Notes: generated from the letters alone by a model not told the origin. A stretch of 43,633 bases of DNA from DATFMP01 sp035266845 (GCA_035266845.1 DATFMP010000091.1:1-43633), one strand, 5' to 3'. Shown: positions 23,910 through 32,173, counted from the first letter of the stretch. Made by a program: numbers and translations.

Positions 23910-25519
23910 CGCTGCGCCAGGATCTTTTTGGCCAGCACGTGGCGCTGCAGCTTGCCCGTGGGCGTGAAGGGCAGCTCGCTGACGATCTCCAACTGCTCCG
24001 GCAGCTTGTAGGTGGCCACCTCGTCCTTCAGGAAGTCCACCATCTCCTGCAGCGTGATCTGCTGGTTGGGCCGCGGAATCACGCACAGGCAGTTGCGCTC
24101 ACCCAGGCGTGGGTCGGGCACGCCGATGATGGCGGCGTGCAGCACTTTCGGGTGGGTGTAGAGGATCTCCTCGATCTCCCGCGGGAAGAACTTCTTGCCG
24201 CCGCGGTTGATGATCTCCTTGAGCCGCCCCTCGATGTAGACGTTGCCGTCTTTGTCCATGCGGGCCAGATCGCCCGTGCGGAACCAGCCGTCCGGCAGGA
24301 ACAGTTCCGCGTTGGCCGTGGGGTTCTTGTGGTAGCCCAGGTGCACCGAGGGGCCGTCCGCCGCAATCTCGCCGATCTCGCCATGGGGAACGTCGTGACC
24401 CTTGTCGTCCACGATGCGCAGACCCATGGCCGTGGCCACGCGCCCCACCGATCCGGTCACCTTCTGCGGGTCGTCCCCGATATGGGTGTAGGTGTGGTAG
24501 CCCGTCTCCAGCATCCCGTACAGCTCGATGAAATGCCCCTTCATGCGCTGCTGGAACTCCCGGATGACCTCGATGGGGCAGGAGGCGCCGCCGCTCATGA
24601 CCATGCGCAGCGAGGAGAGATCGACCTTGTCCAGCGTCGGATCGTTCAGCATGGCCACGATGGAGGCCGGCGCGGTGGGAATGAAGGTAACGCGCTCGTG
24701 GTCGATCAGCTCCAGCGCGGCCTTGGCCGTGAACTGATCCAGCAGCACCGCGCGCGCTCCCATAATCAGCACCTGGGCCAGGGCCAGGAACCCCCAGTTG
24801 AGCCCCAGCGGCAGATAGATCAGGAACACGTCCTGCTCCGAGTGCCCCATGTCCCGGTTCTGGATGATGCAGGCGGACAGGGTCGTGTTCTGCGAATGGA
24901 TCACGCCCTTGGGATTGCCGGTGGTGCCGGAGGTGAACGCCATGCGCGTCACCTCGTTGGCGTCCAGCGCATAGGGCGTGTAGGCCGGCACGGGTGCGTC
25001 GCCTCCGATGGCCTCGTCCAGCGAGAGCACATCCGGCTTGCCCGCGCTGCGCACTACGCCCACCAGCTTCAGATCGGGCAGCCCCTTGCGCAGCTCGGCG
25101 ATCATGGCCGAGTGGTCGAAGTTTTTGAAGCGATCGCAGGAGATGAACGCGCGGCTCTCCGAGAAGCGCAGGATGTATTCCAGCTCGCGCGACCGGAAGT
25201 CCACGCTGACCGGATTGGCCACGGCGCCCAGGCGCTCCAGGGCGAAGAAGACGCAGGGGTACTCCACCCAGTTGGGGATCTGCAGCGTCACCACGTCACC
25301 CGCGCCAATGCCCTGGGCCGCCAGTGTGGCTGCCACTCGCTCGATGCGCGCCACGAGCTGGCCGTAGGTGAGGCGCTGGGTGCCGTCGTAGACCGCTTCA
25401 CGCTCTGGATGAGCGCGCGCGGTGCGCTCGATCGCGCGGTAGATCGTGTCCGTGCCCCAGAAGCCGGCACGCGTATATTTGTCGATCATGGCCGGCGTGA
25501 GCCGGGTTTCGAACGCCAT
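23900..25519 (-). CDS. AMP-dependent acyl-CoA synthetase/ligase
   Basis: Adenylate-forming enzyme that activates a carboxylic acid with ATP and CoA. The 539 residues have the full motif set: TSGTTGNPKG at 196-205, ELYGMLETG at about 330-338, DGWFRTGDLARMDKDGNVYIEGRLKEIIN (in segments, about 401-430), and the C-terminal catalytic lysine in TPTGKLQRH. The start MAFETRLTPAMIDKYTRAGFWG resembles ligases of alicyclic acids such as cyclohexanecarboxylate. That resemblance is recalled, not computed. The ATG is preceded by GGGAGGAAG. The SDR gene upstream on the same strand ends 102 bases away. Together with the liv importer and the two crotonases it suggests uptake, activation and beta-oxidation-like breakdown of an acid. 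Confidence 0.93.
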   Translation of the reverse strand: MAFETRLTPAMIDKYTRAGFWGTDTIYRAIERTARAHPEREAVYDGTQRLTYGQLVARIERVAATLAAQGIGAGDVVTLQIPNWVEYPCVFFALERLGAVANPVSVDFRSRELEYILRFSESRAFISCDRFKNFDHSAMIAELRKGLPDLKLVGVVRSAGKPDVLSLDEAIGGDAPVPAYTPYALDANEVTRMAFTSGTTGNPKGVIHSQNTTLSACIIQNRDMGHSEQDVFLIYLPLGLNWGFLALAQVLIMGARAVLLDQFTAKAALELIDHERVTFIPTAPASIVAMLNDPTLDKVDLSSLRMVMSGGASCPIEVIREFQQRMKGHFIELYGMLETGYHTYTHIGDDPQKVTGSVGRVATAMGLRIVDDKGHDVPHGEIGEIAADGPSVHLGYHKNPTANAELFLPDGWFRTGDLARMDKDGNVYIEGRLKEIINRGGKKFFPREIEEILYTHPKVLHAAIIGVPDPRLGERNCLCVIPRPNQQITLQEMVDFLKDEVATYKLPEQLEIVSELPFTPTGKLQRHVLAKKILAQRGA

Positions 25520-25621
25520 GGCTTCCTCCCGTCAGGTCCGAACGCGAATGCCCCCTTCGGGTGCGCCGCACGAGCCCGCTGACGCCCTGGACGTCGGGAG
25601 CTCCGGCGGGCGGCCCACCGC

Positions 25622-26389
25622 TCATCCGCCGATGAACTGCCCTCCATCGATCTGCAACACCTTGCCCGTGATGTAGGCACCCTCTTCGCTGGCCAGGAAC
25701 GTGATCAGGTTGGCCACCTCCTCCGGCGTGCCGATGCGCCCGGCTGGGATGCCCGCGACAATGCGTTCGGCCGTCTCCGCGCCCCAACGCTCCAGCGCCT
25801 CGCGGGCCATGTCCGTATCGGTCAGCCCCACCGCCACGGCATTGGCGCGGATGCCGGAGCGACCCTCCTCCCGCGCCACCACCCGGATCAGCGCCTCCAC
25901 ACCGGCTTTGGCGGCAGCGCCCTGGCTGTTGCGGGCCTGGCACATCTGCGTGGCGATGGAGGAGACCGCCACGATGACACCGGTCTGGCGCTCGTGCATC
26001 ACCTGCAAGGCCGCGTGCACCACATTGAACGCCCCGTTGAGATCCACCGCCACGTAGTCCCGCCATGCCTCGGGGCTGAGCTGGCGCACCGGCTGCCAGA
26101 CGCCCTGGGCGCCCGCGGCGTGCACCATCACGTCCAACCGCCCCCATTGGCGCAGCGTCTCCTCCACCGCCTCGCGCACCGGCTCGGCCTGCGCGACGTC
26201 CACCTGGAACGCCAGCGCCCGGCGGCCACTGGCCTCGATGGCCGCACAGGTCTCCCGCGCCTGCTCCGCACGGCTGCGATAGAGCAGGGCCACATCCGCC
26301 CCTGCCGCCGCGAACGCTTGGCACACGGCCCGCCCGATGCCGCGCGAGCCCCCCGTGACGAACACCACCTTTCCGGAGAAATCCCGCAT
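25622..26389 (-). CDS. SDR-family protein lacking the catalytic tyrosine
   Basis: Short-chain dehydrogenase fold of 255 residues with an intact nucleotide site: TGGSRGIG at 12-19, AAG at 91-93, VDVAQ near 63, and the family-typical C-terminus FLASEEGAYITGKVLQIDGG. The active-site Ser is present in AVSSIA (143-144) and Lys at K161, but the Tyr of YxxxK is replaced: the segment reads NSQGAAAKAG, with G157 where Tyr belongs. I checked this codon by codon on the minus strand. The protein may use another residue, or may act on thioesters in a way that does not need Tyr. The ATG at 26389 starts the fold, and the open frame extends further upstream without similarity. Confidence 0.88.
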   Translation of the reverse strand: MRDFSGKVVFVTGGSRGIGRAVCQAFAAAGADVALLYRSRAEQARETCAAIEASGRRALAFQVDVAQAEPVREAVEETLRQWGRLDVMVHAAGAQGVWQPVRQLSPEAWRDYVAVDLNGAFNVVHAALQVMHERQTGVIVAVSSIATQMCQARNSQGAAAKAGVEALIRVVAREEGRSGIRANAVAVGLTDTDMAREALERWGAETAERIVAGIPAGRIGTPEEVANLITFLASEEGAYITGKVLQIDGGQFIGG

Positions 26390-27395
26390 GGAGCGACCTG
26401 TGGGGGTTGCGGCGCGACCGTCCGGCGCGCCCGCGGACGGCAGACCCGGCCGGAGTCCGGGCTGCCGCGCCCTACTCTGACGCCAATACTGGGCGAAGAT
26501 CAAGGCGGGTCGGATGGGCGCGGGCCGCATCGCCATCGGCGCAACCGATGCCATAAGCCGACCGGGGTAGCAAGCGCCCCGCGGTCTGTCAGGGGCGAAG
26601 GGAAGTCAGGATCGCCCTGGTCTCGACAAGCTTCTGAAGGATGCTGCGCGCCATAAGTTCGACATGCGAAGCCGCATGGTCAGTGGGCAGACTTGGTCGC
26701 TCGCTCCAAGACCTACTCGCTTTTCTCGGTTCCAAGTGTCCGCTCATTTGGGCCAAGGTCCCACAAGGTGGAGAGGGAAACAGGAGCTGAGGCCCTGACC
26801 AAGCAACTGGCATTCATCCGCCGTCACTGCTTGGTTGTTGGGCGCAGCTCTCCGCCGCACGCCGGGGCTCCCACCATGCGAATCCCCTGATTAGACAGAT
26901 CTTTTCGAGCTAAGCAGCAACTGGCACGGAGGTTGCTGCATGGGACTTGGGAGCCGCGGCCGTCCTGACGGGTGCAGCCGTTCTCCCCCACCGGTCGCGT
27001 TGTCCCGACGGCTGCTGTTGTCTTGGCGCCTTTATCCGCAGGTTCCGCGACTGCCCTGGCAGGATTGATGTCACCGCATGTGCGGGGTGGGGATTCGCCT
27101 GCCGCGCATACAAGGATGGAAGGTGGCCTGAGCACAAGCTCCGGAAGCCTTTCGGTTCAATCCCGGCGCGTCAGCCAGGTGCTGGAGAGAACTGTCGCGC
27201 ATGGATACCTTCATCGCCGTTGCGTTCAATGTGGTCAGCCTGATTTCCGTGCTCGCTATCAATCCGGCAGTTAGTCCCGGCGTGTTCCCTCCCCTTGCGG
27301 GGCCATCCAAGATGCCACGGCCCACGTTGCTGGTGGCCGGTTCTCCAAGACGCTGTGGGGCCTGATTGTGTTGTAGTACCCCCCCCCGACTTCGA
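26390..27395. other. About 1 kb without a convincing gene
   Basis: This region lies between the SDR gene (reading left) and the 3' end of the cox-suf operon (also reading left). It should therefore hold the SDR promoter and the operon terminator. Short open frames occur on both strands but have no good ribosome sites and no recognisable motifs. One on the minus strand (26589-26747) ends in a plausible amphipathic helix, MARSILQKLVETRAILTSL, and could be a gene remnant. Base composition looks less G+C-biased than the neighbours and codon-like periodicity is lost, which fits decayed or acquired DNA. Confidence 0.5.
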
Positions 27396-27878
27396 TCACG
27401 ACCTGTGCTTGGCGGGATTGTCGGGCGTGCCGCCGGGATCGCTGCCGGAAGCGACGCCCTGCGCAGCCGTATGCAGGGCTCTCCAGGCCAGCAGAACGCA
27501 GGCGATACGGCTCCGGTGCTGGCGCACGGCCTCCAGCGGCCGCAGGGTGTCCAGTTCCGCAGGCAGATCGAGGGCTTCTCCCCCCATCCGCTGCCGGAAG
27601 CGCTCGCCGAGCGCCTCGGCTTCCGCCAGCGTTCGTCCCTTGACGGTCTCACTCATCAGGGAGGCAGACGCCTGAGCGATGGCGCAGCCCCGCACCTGGA
27701 CGCCGATGGCGCCGATGCGCTCTCCCTCCAGCGCCAGGGTCAGCTCCAGTTCGTCACCGCAGAGGGGATTGGATGCGCGGCCGCGGGCATTCGGGTTGAC
27801 CACCGCGAGGGCATTTCGCGGATTCCGAGCGTGCTCCAGAATCGCTTCACGGTAAAGGTCGTGCGTGCTATCCGCCAT
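27396..27878 (-). CDS. sufU: SufU-type zinc sulfur-transfer/Fe-S assembly protein
   Basis: Small partner of SufS, 160 residues. The zinc-site residues of SufU are all present: C40 and D42 in NPLCGDEL, C65 in VRGCAIAQAS, and C127 in RIACVLLAW. Known role: Zn-bound SufU accepts persulfide sulfur from SufS. HDLYREAILEHARNPRN at the N-terminus is typical. The last 20 or so residues (SGSDPGGTPDNP) are a flexible extension beyond the usual length. The ATG lies inside the end of sufS (11-base overlap), so translation is coupled. It is the last gene of the long cox operon. No sufB, sufC or sufD is present, so a dedicated role in sulfur supply to CO dehydrogenase or its cofactor is more likely than a general Fe-S role. 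That is inference. Confidence 0.88.
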   Translation of the reverse strand: MADSTHDLYREAILEHARNPRNALAVVNPNARGRASNPLCGDELELTLALEGERIGAIGVQVRGCAIAQASASLMSETVKGRTLAEAEALGERFRQRMGGEALDLPAELDTLRPLEAVRQHRSRIACVLLAWRALHTAAQGVASGSDPGGTPDNPAKHRS

Positions 27879-29106
27879 GGCCGAATATCCCACTGACCTC
27901 GCGCAGGCCGCCCACCAGTTGGTCAATGTCTTCGCGTTCGTTGTACGCGGCCAGACTGGCGCGGACCACCGCGGTTTCCCCCAGCGCGGTCATGAGGGGC
28001 TGGCAGCAGTGGTGTCCGCCACGCACGGCGACCCCGTGCGCGTCGAGCACCTCCGCCACGTCATGCGGATGGACACCTGAGAGGGCAAAAGAGAAGACCC
28101 CCACGCGTGCGGTCACATCCATGGGCCCGTACAGCCTCAGCCCAGGGATATCCGCCAGCGACGCCAGGGCATAGGCCGCCAGCTCGGATTCTTCCTGGTG
28201 CAGCCGCGTGCGGTCCAGGTCGTCCACATAGTCCAGCGCGGCAGCCAGCGCCACAGCCCCGGCAATGTTCGGGGTCCCGGCCTCGAAGCACCAGGGTGCA
28301 TCCATCCATTCCGCCTCGTCGCGGTCCACGCGCAGCACCATCCCTCCACCGTGGCGCTGGGGCTCCATCGCCTGCAGCAGCTCCGGCCGGCCGTAAAGCA
28401 CACCGATGCCGGTGGGGCCATAGACCTTATGACCGGAGAAGGCCAGGAAATCGCAATCCAGCTCGGTCACGTCCAGCGGCAGGTGCGCGATGCTCTGGGC
28501 GGCATCCACCAGCACGCGGGCACCCACCTGGTGCGCCTGCCGGGCCAGCCGGGCCACCGGGTTAATGCAGCCCAGCACGTTGGAGGCGTGAGCCACCGCC
28601 ACCAAGCGTGTGGTTTCGCCCACCGCCGCTTCCAGGGCCTCGGGAGCCAGCCTGCCATCGCCTCCCAACTCCAGATAGCGCAAGTGCGCGCCAGTCTCCC
28701 GGGCGAGCCGTTGCCACGGCAGTAGGTTGGAGTGGTGCTCCATCACGGTGAGTACGATCTCGTCTCCGGGCCGCAGATGCGCACGTCCCCAGCCTTGGGC
28801 CACCAGGTTGATGGCATCCGTCGTGCCTTGGGTAAACACGATGCTCCGCTCGGACTGCGCTCCGATGAAGCGGGCCACGCGTGCGCGGGCGTCCTCGTAG
28901 AGGCCCGTAGCCTCCTCGCTCAGCGTGTGCACGCCGGAATGCGTGTTGGCGTTGTGCTGCTCATAGTAGCGCACGAGCGCTTCGATGACCGCTCGGGGCT
29001 TCTGCGTGGTGGCCGCGTTGTCCAGATAGGCGAGACGGTGCCCGTTGATTGTGCGCTCCAGCACGGGAAAATTCGCTCGCAGGAGGCGGGCTGTGTCTTG
29101 GGGCAT
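27868..29106 (-). CDS. sufS: SufS-type cysteine desulfurase
   Basis: PLP enzyme of 412 residues that removes sulfur from cysteine and passes it on as persulfide. It shows YLDNAATTQKP at about 27-37, the cofactor His in MEHHSNLLPW (H124 region), the Schiff-base lysine K227 in SGHKVYGPTG, and the group II catalytic cysteine in VRGGHHCCQPLM (C367, followed by a second Cys where most homologues have Ala). The ATG at 29106 is 13 bases past the double XdhC gene. Known for related enzymes: desulfurases such as NifS4 of Rhodobacter load sulfur onto XdhC-bound molybdenum cofactor. The place of this gene next to two XdhC genes fits that scheme. Confidence 0.94.
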   Translation of the reverse strand: MPQDTARLLRANFPVLERTINGHRLAYLDNAATTQKPRAVIEALVRYYEQHNANTHSGVHTLSEEATGLYEDARARVARFIGAQSERSIVFTQGTTDAINLVAQGWGRAHLRPGDEIVLTVMEHHSNLLPWQRLARETGAHLRYLELGGDGRLAPEALEAAVGETTRLVAVAHASNVLGCINPVARLARQAHQVGARVLVDAAQSIAHLPLDVTELDCDFLAFSGHKVYGPTGIGVLYGRPELLQAMEPQRHGGGMVLRVDRDEAEWMDAPWCFEAGTPNIAGAVALAAALDYVDDLDRTRLHQEESELAAYALASLADIPGLRLYGPMDVTARVGVFSFALSGVHPHDVAEVLDAHGVAVRGGHHCCQPLMTALGETAVVRASLAAYNEREDIDQLVGGLREVSGIFGHGG

Positions 29107-29119
29107 AACGCTGCTGGCC

Positions 29120-30469
29120 CTACTCGAACAGTTCCTGGCACGTTGGCCCGCTTCCCTCGGGCTGCTGAGGCCAAGCCTGAGTTAACGCCAGACCGCTGCC
29201 ACCGCGGCAGGTGCACACGATTTCGCAGGCAATTGAAAGCGCGATCTCCGCCGGGGTGCGAGCGCCCAGATCGAGCCCTGCCGGCGCGTGCACGTGCCGC
29301 AGCGTCTCGTCGCTCCAGCCCCGTCCGCGCAGGTAGTCCAGCACCAGCCCGGAGCGCTTGGGGCTGGCGATGAGGCCGATGTAGGCGGCCTTGCCTTCCA
29401 GGGCCCGCTCCATGGAGAGATGATCCCCCTTATGCAGGGTGGCGATCACCACGTGGGTGGCGGGCGTGACTTCCATGCGGCTGAAATCCAGGTCTCCCAG
29501 CACCATGCAGGTGGGCGGAGGGTAGTCGGCTCCATTGGCTTCCAGGGCATTCACAGTGACCGGCCATCCCATCAGGGCCCCCAGCCGCGCCAGCGCCTCG
29601 GAGAGGCGTCCGTGTCCCACCACCAGCAGTTGCGGCTGCTCGTCCGCCCGCAGGGTTGTCGGGGCCGGCTGGTCCGTGGCGCCGACGCCGCGCCGGACGG
29701 CGCGCAGGGAAGCCCCTGAAGCGCCGCGCTCCCAGGCCAGCAGCTCACCGATGATGCTGAGGGACATCTCCTCCACCGTGCCGCCACCCAGGTCCAGCCC
29801 GGCAGGATTGCGCAGTCCTGCCAGACCGTCCAGTGCCCTGCCGTCAGCGGCGAGCCGTTCGCGCAGAGCCGCCAGCACGCGGCGGCGGGCCACAAAGCCC
29901 AGATAGCCCGGCTGCGCCGCCGCGGCCGCTCGCAGCACGGGCAACTGCCCCTCGTGAGGGGCCGTGACGACCACGCGTGCGTCGGGTGGGATCTCCAGTG
30001 CTTCCCACGGCTCGGCCACGATCCGCTCCGCCTGCGGGAAGTGCTGGGATTCGGCCTCCGGCCCATGGATGGTAACGGCATAGCCGGCCATCTGGGCCAG
30101 CAGATTGAGATGGCGCGCCAGCTTGTTGTGACCCGCGATGATGAGGCGGCGCGGCGGAAAGTGCGGTTCGATGTACACATCCATCGTGCCGCCGCAGGGC
30201 ATGCCCACCCCCAGCACCTCGTCGTCCAGATCCACGTTCACCACGCGGGTCTGCCCGTCTTCCAGCGCGCAGATGGATTCCTCGCGCACCAGGCTTTCCG
30301 CACAGCCGCCGCCGACCCAGCCGAACAGGTTGCAGCCACTGCGGTCTATAATGGCCTTGGAGCCGGGCTTGGCCGAGGCCGACCCACGCACGCGGATCAC
30401 CGTGGCGATCACGAAGGGCTCCCCCGCCTCCGTCATGGCCGTCACGCGATGGTAGAATTCCGCCTGCAT
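29120..30469 (-). CDS. XdhC/CoxI-family cofactor chaperone with a second Rossmann domain
   Basis: A 449-residue protein, much longer than ordinary XdhC (about 280-340). Domain order by eye: XdhC_CoxI segment, residues 4-102 (ATVIRVRGSASAKPGSKAII, GWVGGGCAE, GMPCGGTMDVYIEP); first XdhC Rossmann domain, about 105-265 (RLIIAGHNKLARHL, ending LGGGTVEEMSLSIIGELLAW); second Rossmann domain, about 282-425 (QLLVVGHGRLSEALARLG, IGLIASPKRSG, ending LGARTPAEIALSIACEIV). The second repeats the first closely in layout. Known role of the family: bind molybdenum cofactor, promote its sulfuration and hand it to the target enzyme. The C-terminus has two cysteines in ACEIVCTCRGG plus one in TCQELFE, possible sulfur or metal carriers. 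The ATG at 30469 starts the first conserved domain. Confidence 0.85.
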   Translation of the reverse strand: MQAEFYHRVTAMTEAGEPFVIATVIRVRGSASAKPGSKAIIDRSGCNLFGWVGGGCAESLVREESICALEDGQTRVVNVDLDDEVLGVGMPCGGTMDVYIEPHFPPRRLIIAGHNKLARHLNLLAQMAGYAVTIHGPEAESQHFPQAERIVAEPWEALEIPPDARVVVTAPHEGQLPVLRAAAAAQPGYLGFVARRRVLAALRERLAADGRALDGLAGLRNPAGLDLGGGTVEEMSLSIIGELLAWERGASGASLRAVRRGVGATDQPAPTTLRADEQPQLLVVGHGRLSEALARLGALMGWPVTVNALEANGADYPPPTCMVLGDLDFSRMEVTPATHVVIATLHKGDHLSMERALEGKAAYIGLIASPKRSGLVLDYLRGRGWSDETLRHVHAPAGLDLGARTPAEIALSIACEIVCTCRGGSGLALTQAWPQQPEGSGPTCQELFE

Positions 30470-30495
30470 GGCAAGGCCTTGGCGTGAATGGCGCG

Positions 30496-31107
30496 TCACT
30501 GCGCCTGCTGCAGCAGGGCGCGATAGTCTTCCGGGGTGTCCAGGTCTCGCAGGATGTGGTCCGTGTCCATCTCCACAGCCAGGATGGCTTCCGGATAGCG
30601 CTGCACGATGCCGCGGCACCCGGCGATGGGTCCGCGTGTGGCTTGCACCTCCTCCCGGTATCGGGCGGAGAAGAGGATCGGGTTCCCCCGCTGGCCCTGA
30701 TGGAAGGGCACGACGATGTCCTGCTTGCCCTCTTCCTGCTGCGCGGTCGCCTCAAATGCGGCAATCAGGCGGTCCACGTCAGCCGGCTCCAGCAGGGGCT
30801 GATCCGTCAGGCACACCATTACGCCCCGTGCCTGGAGGGAGACGTTGTGCAGCCCCACCTTGAGCGAGCTGCCCATGCCCTCCCGAAAGTCCGGGTTTTC
30901 CACGATGCGCACGGGCCGTCCCTCCAATCTCGGCCGCACCTGGTCCGCCTGATGTCCCAGCACCACCACCACTTCATCCAGGCGCGAGGCCAGCAGCACG
31001 TCCACCATGTTCTCGATTACACTGCGCCCCCGGAACGGGAGCAGCAGCTTGTTCGCTTCGCCCATGCGGGTGGACTGCCCTGCCGCCAGCAGAATCGCCG
31101 ATATCAT
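30496..31107 (-). CDS. MobA/MocA-like molybdenum cofactor nucleotidyltransferase
   Basis: NTP-transferase of 203 residues with the GT-A signature LLAAGQSTRMGEANKLLLPF at residues 6-25, split over the nucleotide loop and the conserved Lys. CLTDQPLLEPADVD near 97-110 is the typical metal-binding region, and GNPILFSARYRE follows. The family adds CMP or GMP to molybdopterin. CO dehydrogenase uses the cytosine dinucleotide form, so a MocA-type CTP transferase is expected beside cox genes. The CTP preference here is inference. The ATG at 31107 is preferred to upstream starts because the fold begins immediately. The gene is co-directional and closely spaced with the XdhC genes on both sides. Confidence 0.88.
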   Translation of the reverse strand: MISAILLAAGQSTRMGEANKLLLPFRGRSVIENMVDVLLASRLDEVVVVLGHQADQVRPRLEGRPVRIVENPDFREGMGSSLKVGLHNVSLQARGVMVCLTDQPLLEPADVDRLIAAFEATAQQEEGKQDIVVPFHQGQRGNPILFSARYREEVQATRGPIAGCRGIVQRYPEAILAVEMDTDHILRDLDTPEDYRALLQQAQ

Positions 31108-31147
31108 CCCTTGCCCCTCTTCGCGCTCATCGCTGCCTGTTGCTTGG

Positions 31148-32173
31148 CTACTGCACGTAGCGTCCCGGCTCGCTATCGAACTTGCGCTTGCAGCCGCCGC
31201 AGCAGAAATAATACGTGCGGCCCTGATAGTCGGACGTGTAGGTCGCGGCATCCATATCCACGTTCATGTGGCAGATGGGGTCAATTGCCAGGGCCGCAGG
31301 ACTGGTGGCCGCAGCGCCATGCCCCCCGTCGCCGTGCGTCGTCGCAGCAGGGGCTCCATGGCCGGCGCTCTCGGCCGGGGCTACCTCTGCCGCGGGCCAG
31401 TCCTCGCTGCGGCGCACGGAGACGATTTCGGCCAGGATGCTGACCGCGATCTCCTCCGGCTCGCGGGCATGGATGGAAATCCCCGCCGGCACACGCACCC
31501 GGTTCAGGTCGTCCTCGGCAACGCCTTCGCCCGCCAGGGCGGCGCGAATCGCCTTCCACTTCTTGGGGCTGGCCACCAGCGCCACATAGCGCACACCGCT
31601 GCGCAGGGCCTCCCGCACACCGCCTTCGTCGTCCTCGCCCTGGGTGCAGATCACCACGAAGCTCTGATGGGGCCGTGGCAGGTCACCAAGCGCCAGTCGC
31701 CCGACCAGGGAGCGCACGCGGGGAAAGTCCGCAGCCGTGGCCTGCGGCGCATAAACGCGAACGTCGTAGCGCACGGCAGCGGCCAGTTCGGCCAGCGTGC
31801 GGGCCACGGGCGAGCGACCGAGCAGCACCAACTGCGGCGCCGGCAGCACCGGCTCGACGAAGATGTCCATCGTTCCCCCGCTGTGGCACACCATCTCGTA
31901 GGTCTTCATGCCGTCCACGTGCTCCGCGTCCGCATGGGGTGTGATCCGGAGCAGCCGCGGGGCGCCGTCCTTCAGGGAGCTCAGGGCCTCCTCGATCACG
32001 ATCGGCTGCGCGCAGCCACCGCCGATCCAGCCCGTGATGCGGCCGTCCCGCGTGATCAGGCCCCGGGCCCCGGGCTTTGCGGAAGTGGGCGATTCGCAGC
32101 GCACCACTGTGGCCAGGGCATACGGCTCATCCCGCTGCCGCAGGTCGTCCGCCTTGTGCTCCAACGATTCCAT
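31148..32173 (-). CDS. coxF: XdhC/CoxF-like chaperone fused to a YHS metal-binding domain
   Basis: A 341-residue fusion. The N-terminal XdhC_CoxI segment (about 4-105) shows ATVVRCESPTSAKPGARGLI, GWIGGGCAQP and VCHSGGTMDIFVEP. The Rossmann domain (about 110-255) has LVLLGRSPVARTLAELA, ALVASPKKWKAI and AREPEEIAVSILAEIV. After an Ala/Gly/His linker (HGDGGHGAAATS), residues 295-341 form a YHS domain: DPICHMNVD, YQGRTYYFCCGGCKRKFD, PGRYV, with its Cys set intact. YHS domains bind metal and occur in copper ATPases and other metal proteins. In this operon, whose product is a Mo-Cu enzyme, a role in copper delivery is an attractive inference. Position after coxE matches coxF of Oligotropha. The first half alone would be an ordinary CoxF. 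Confidence 0.88.
   Translation of the reverse strand: MESLEHKADDLRQRDEPYALATVVRCESPTSAKPGARGLITRDGRITGWIGGGCAQPIVIEEALSSLKDGAPRLLRITPHADAEHVDGMKTYEMVCHSGGTMDIFVEPVLPAPQLVLLGRSPVARTLAELAAAVRYDVRVYAPQATAADFPRVRSLVGRLALGDLPRPHQSFVVICTQGEDDEGGVREALRSGVRYVALVASPKKWKAIRAALAGEGVAEDDLNRVRVPAGISIHAREPEEIAVSILAEIVSVRRSEDWPAAEVAPAESAGHGAPAATTHGDGGHGAAATSPAALAIDPICHMNVDMDAATYTSDYQGRTYYFCCGGCKRKFDSEPGRYVQ

Noticed and set aside
26824..27135. A 103-codon minus-strand open frame in the 1 kb gap
   Set aside because: No ribosome site and no motif. The phrase-like stretches resemble chance translations of non-coding DNA.
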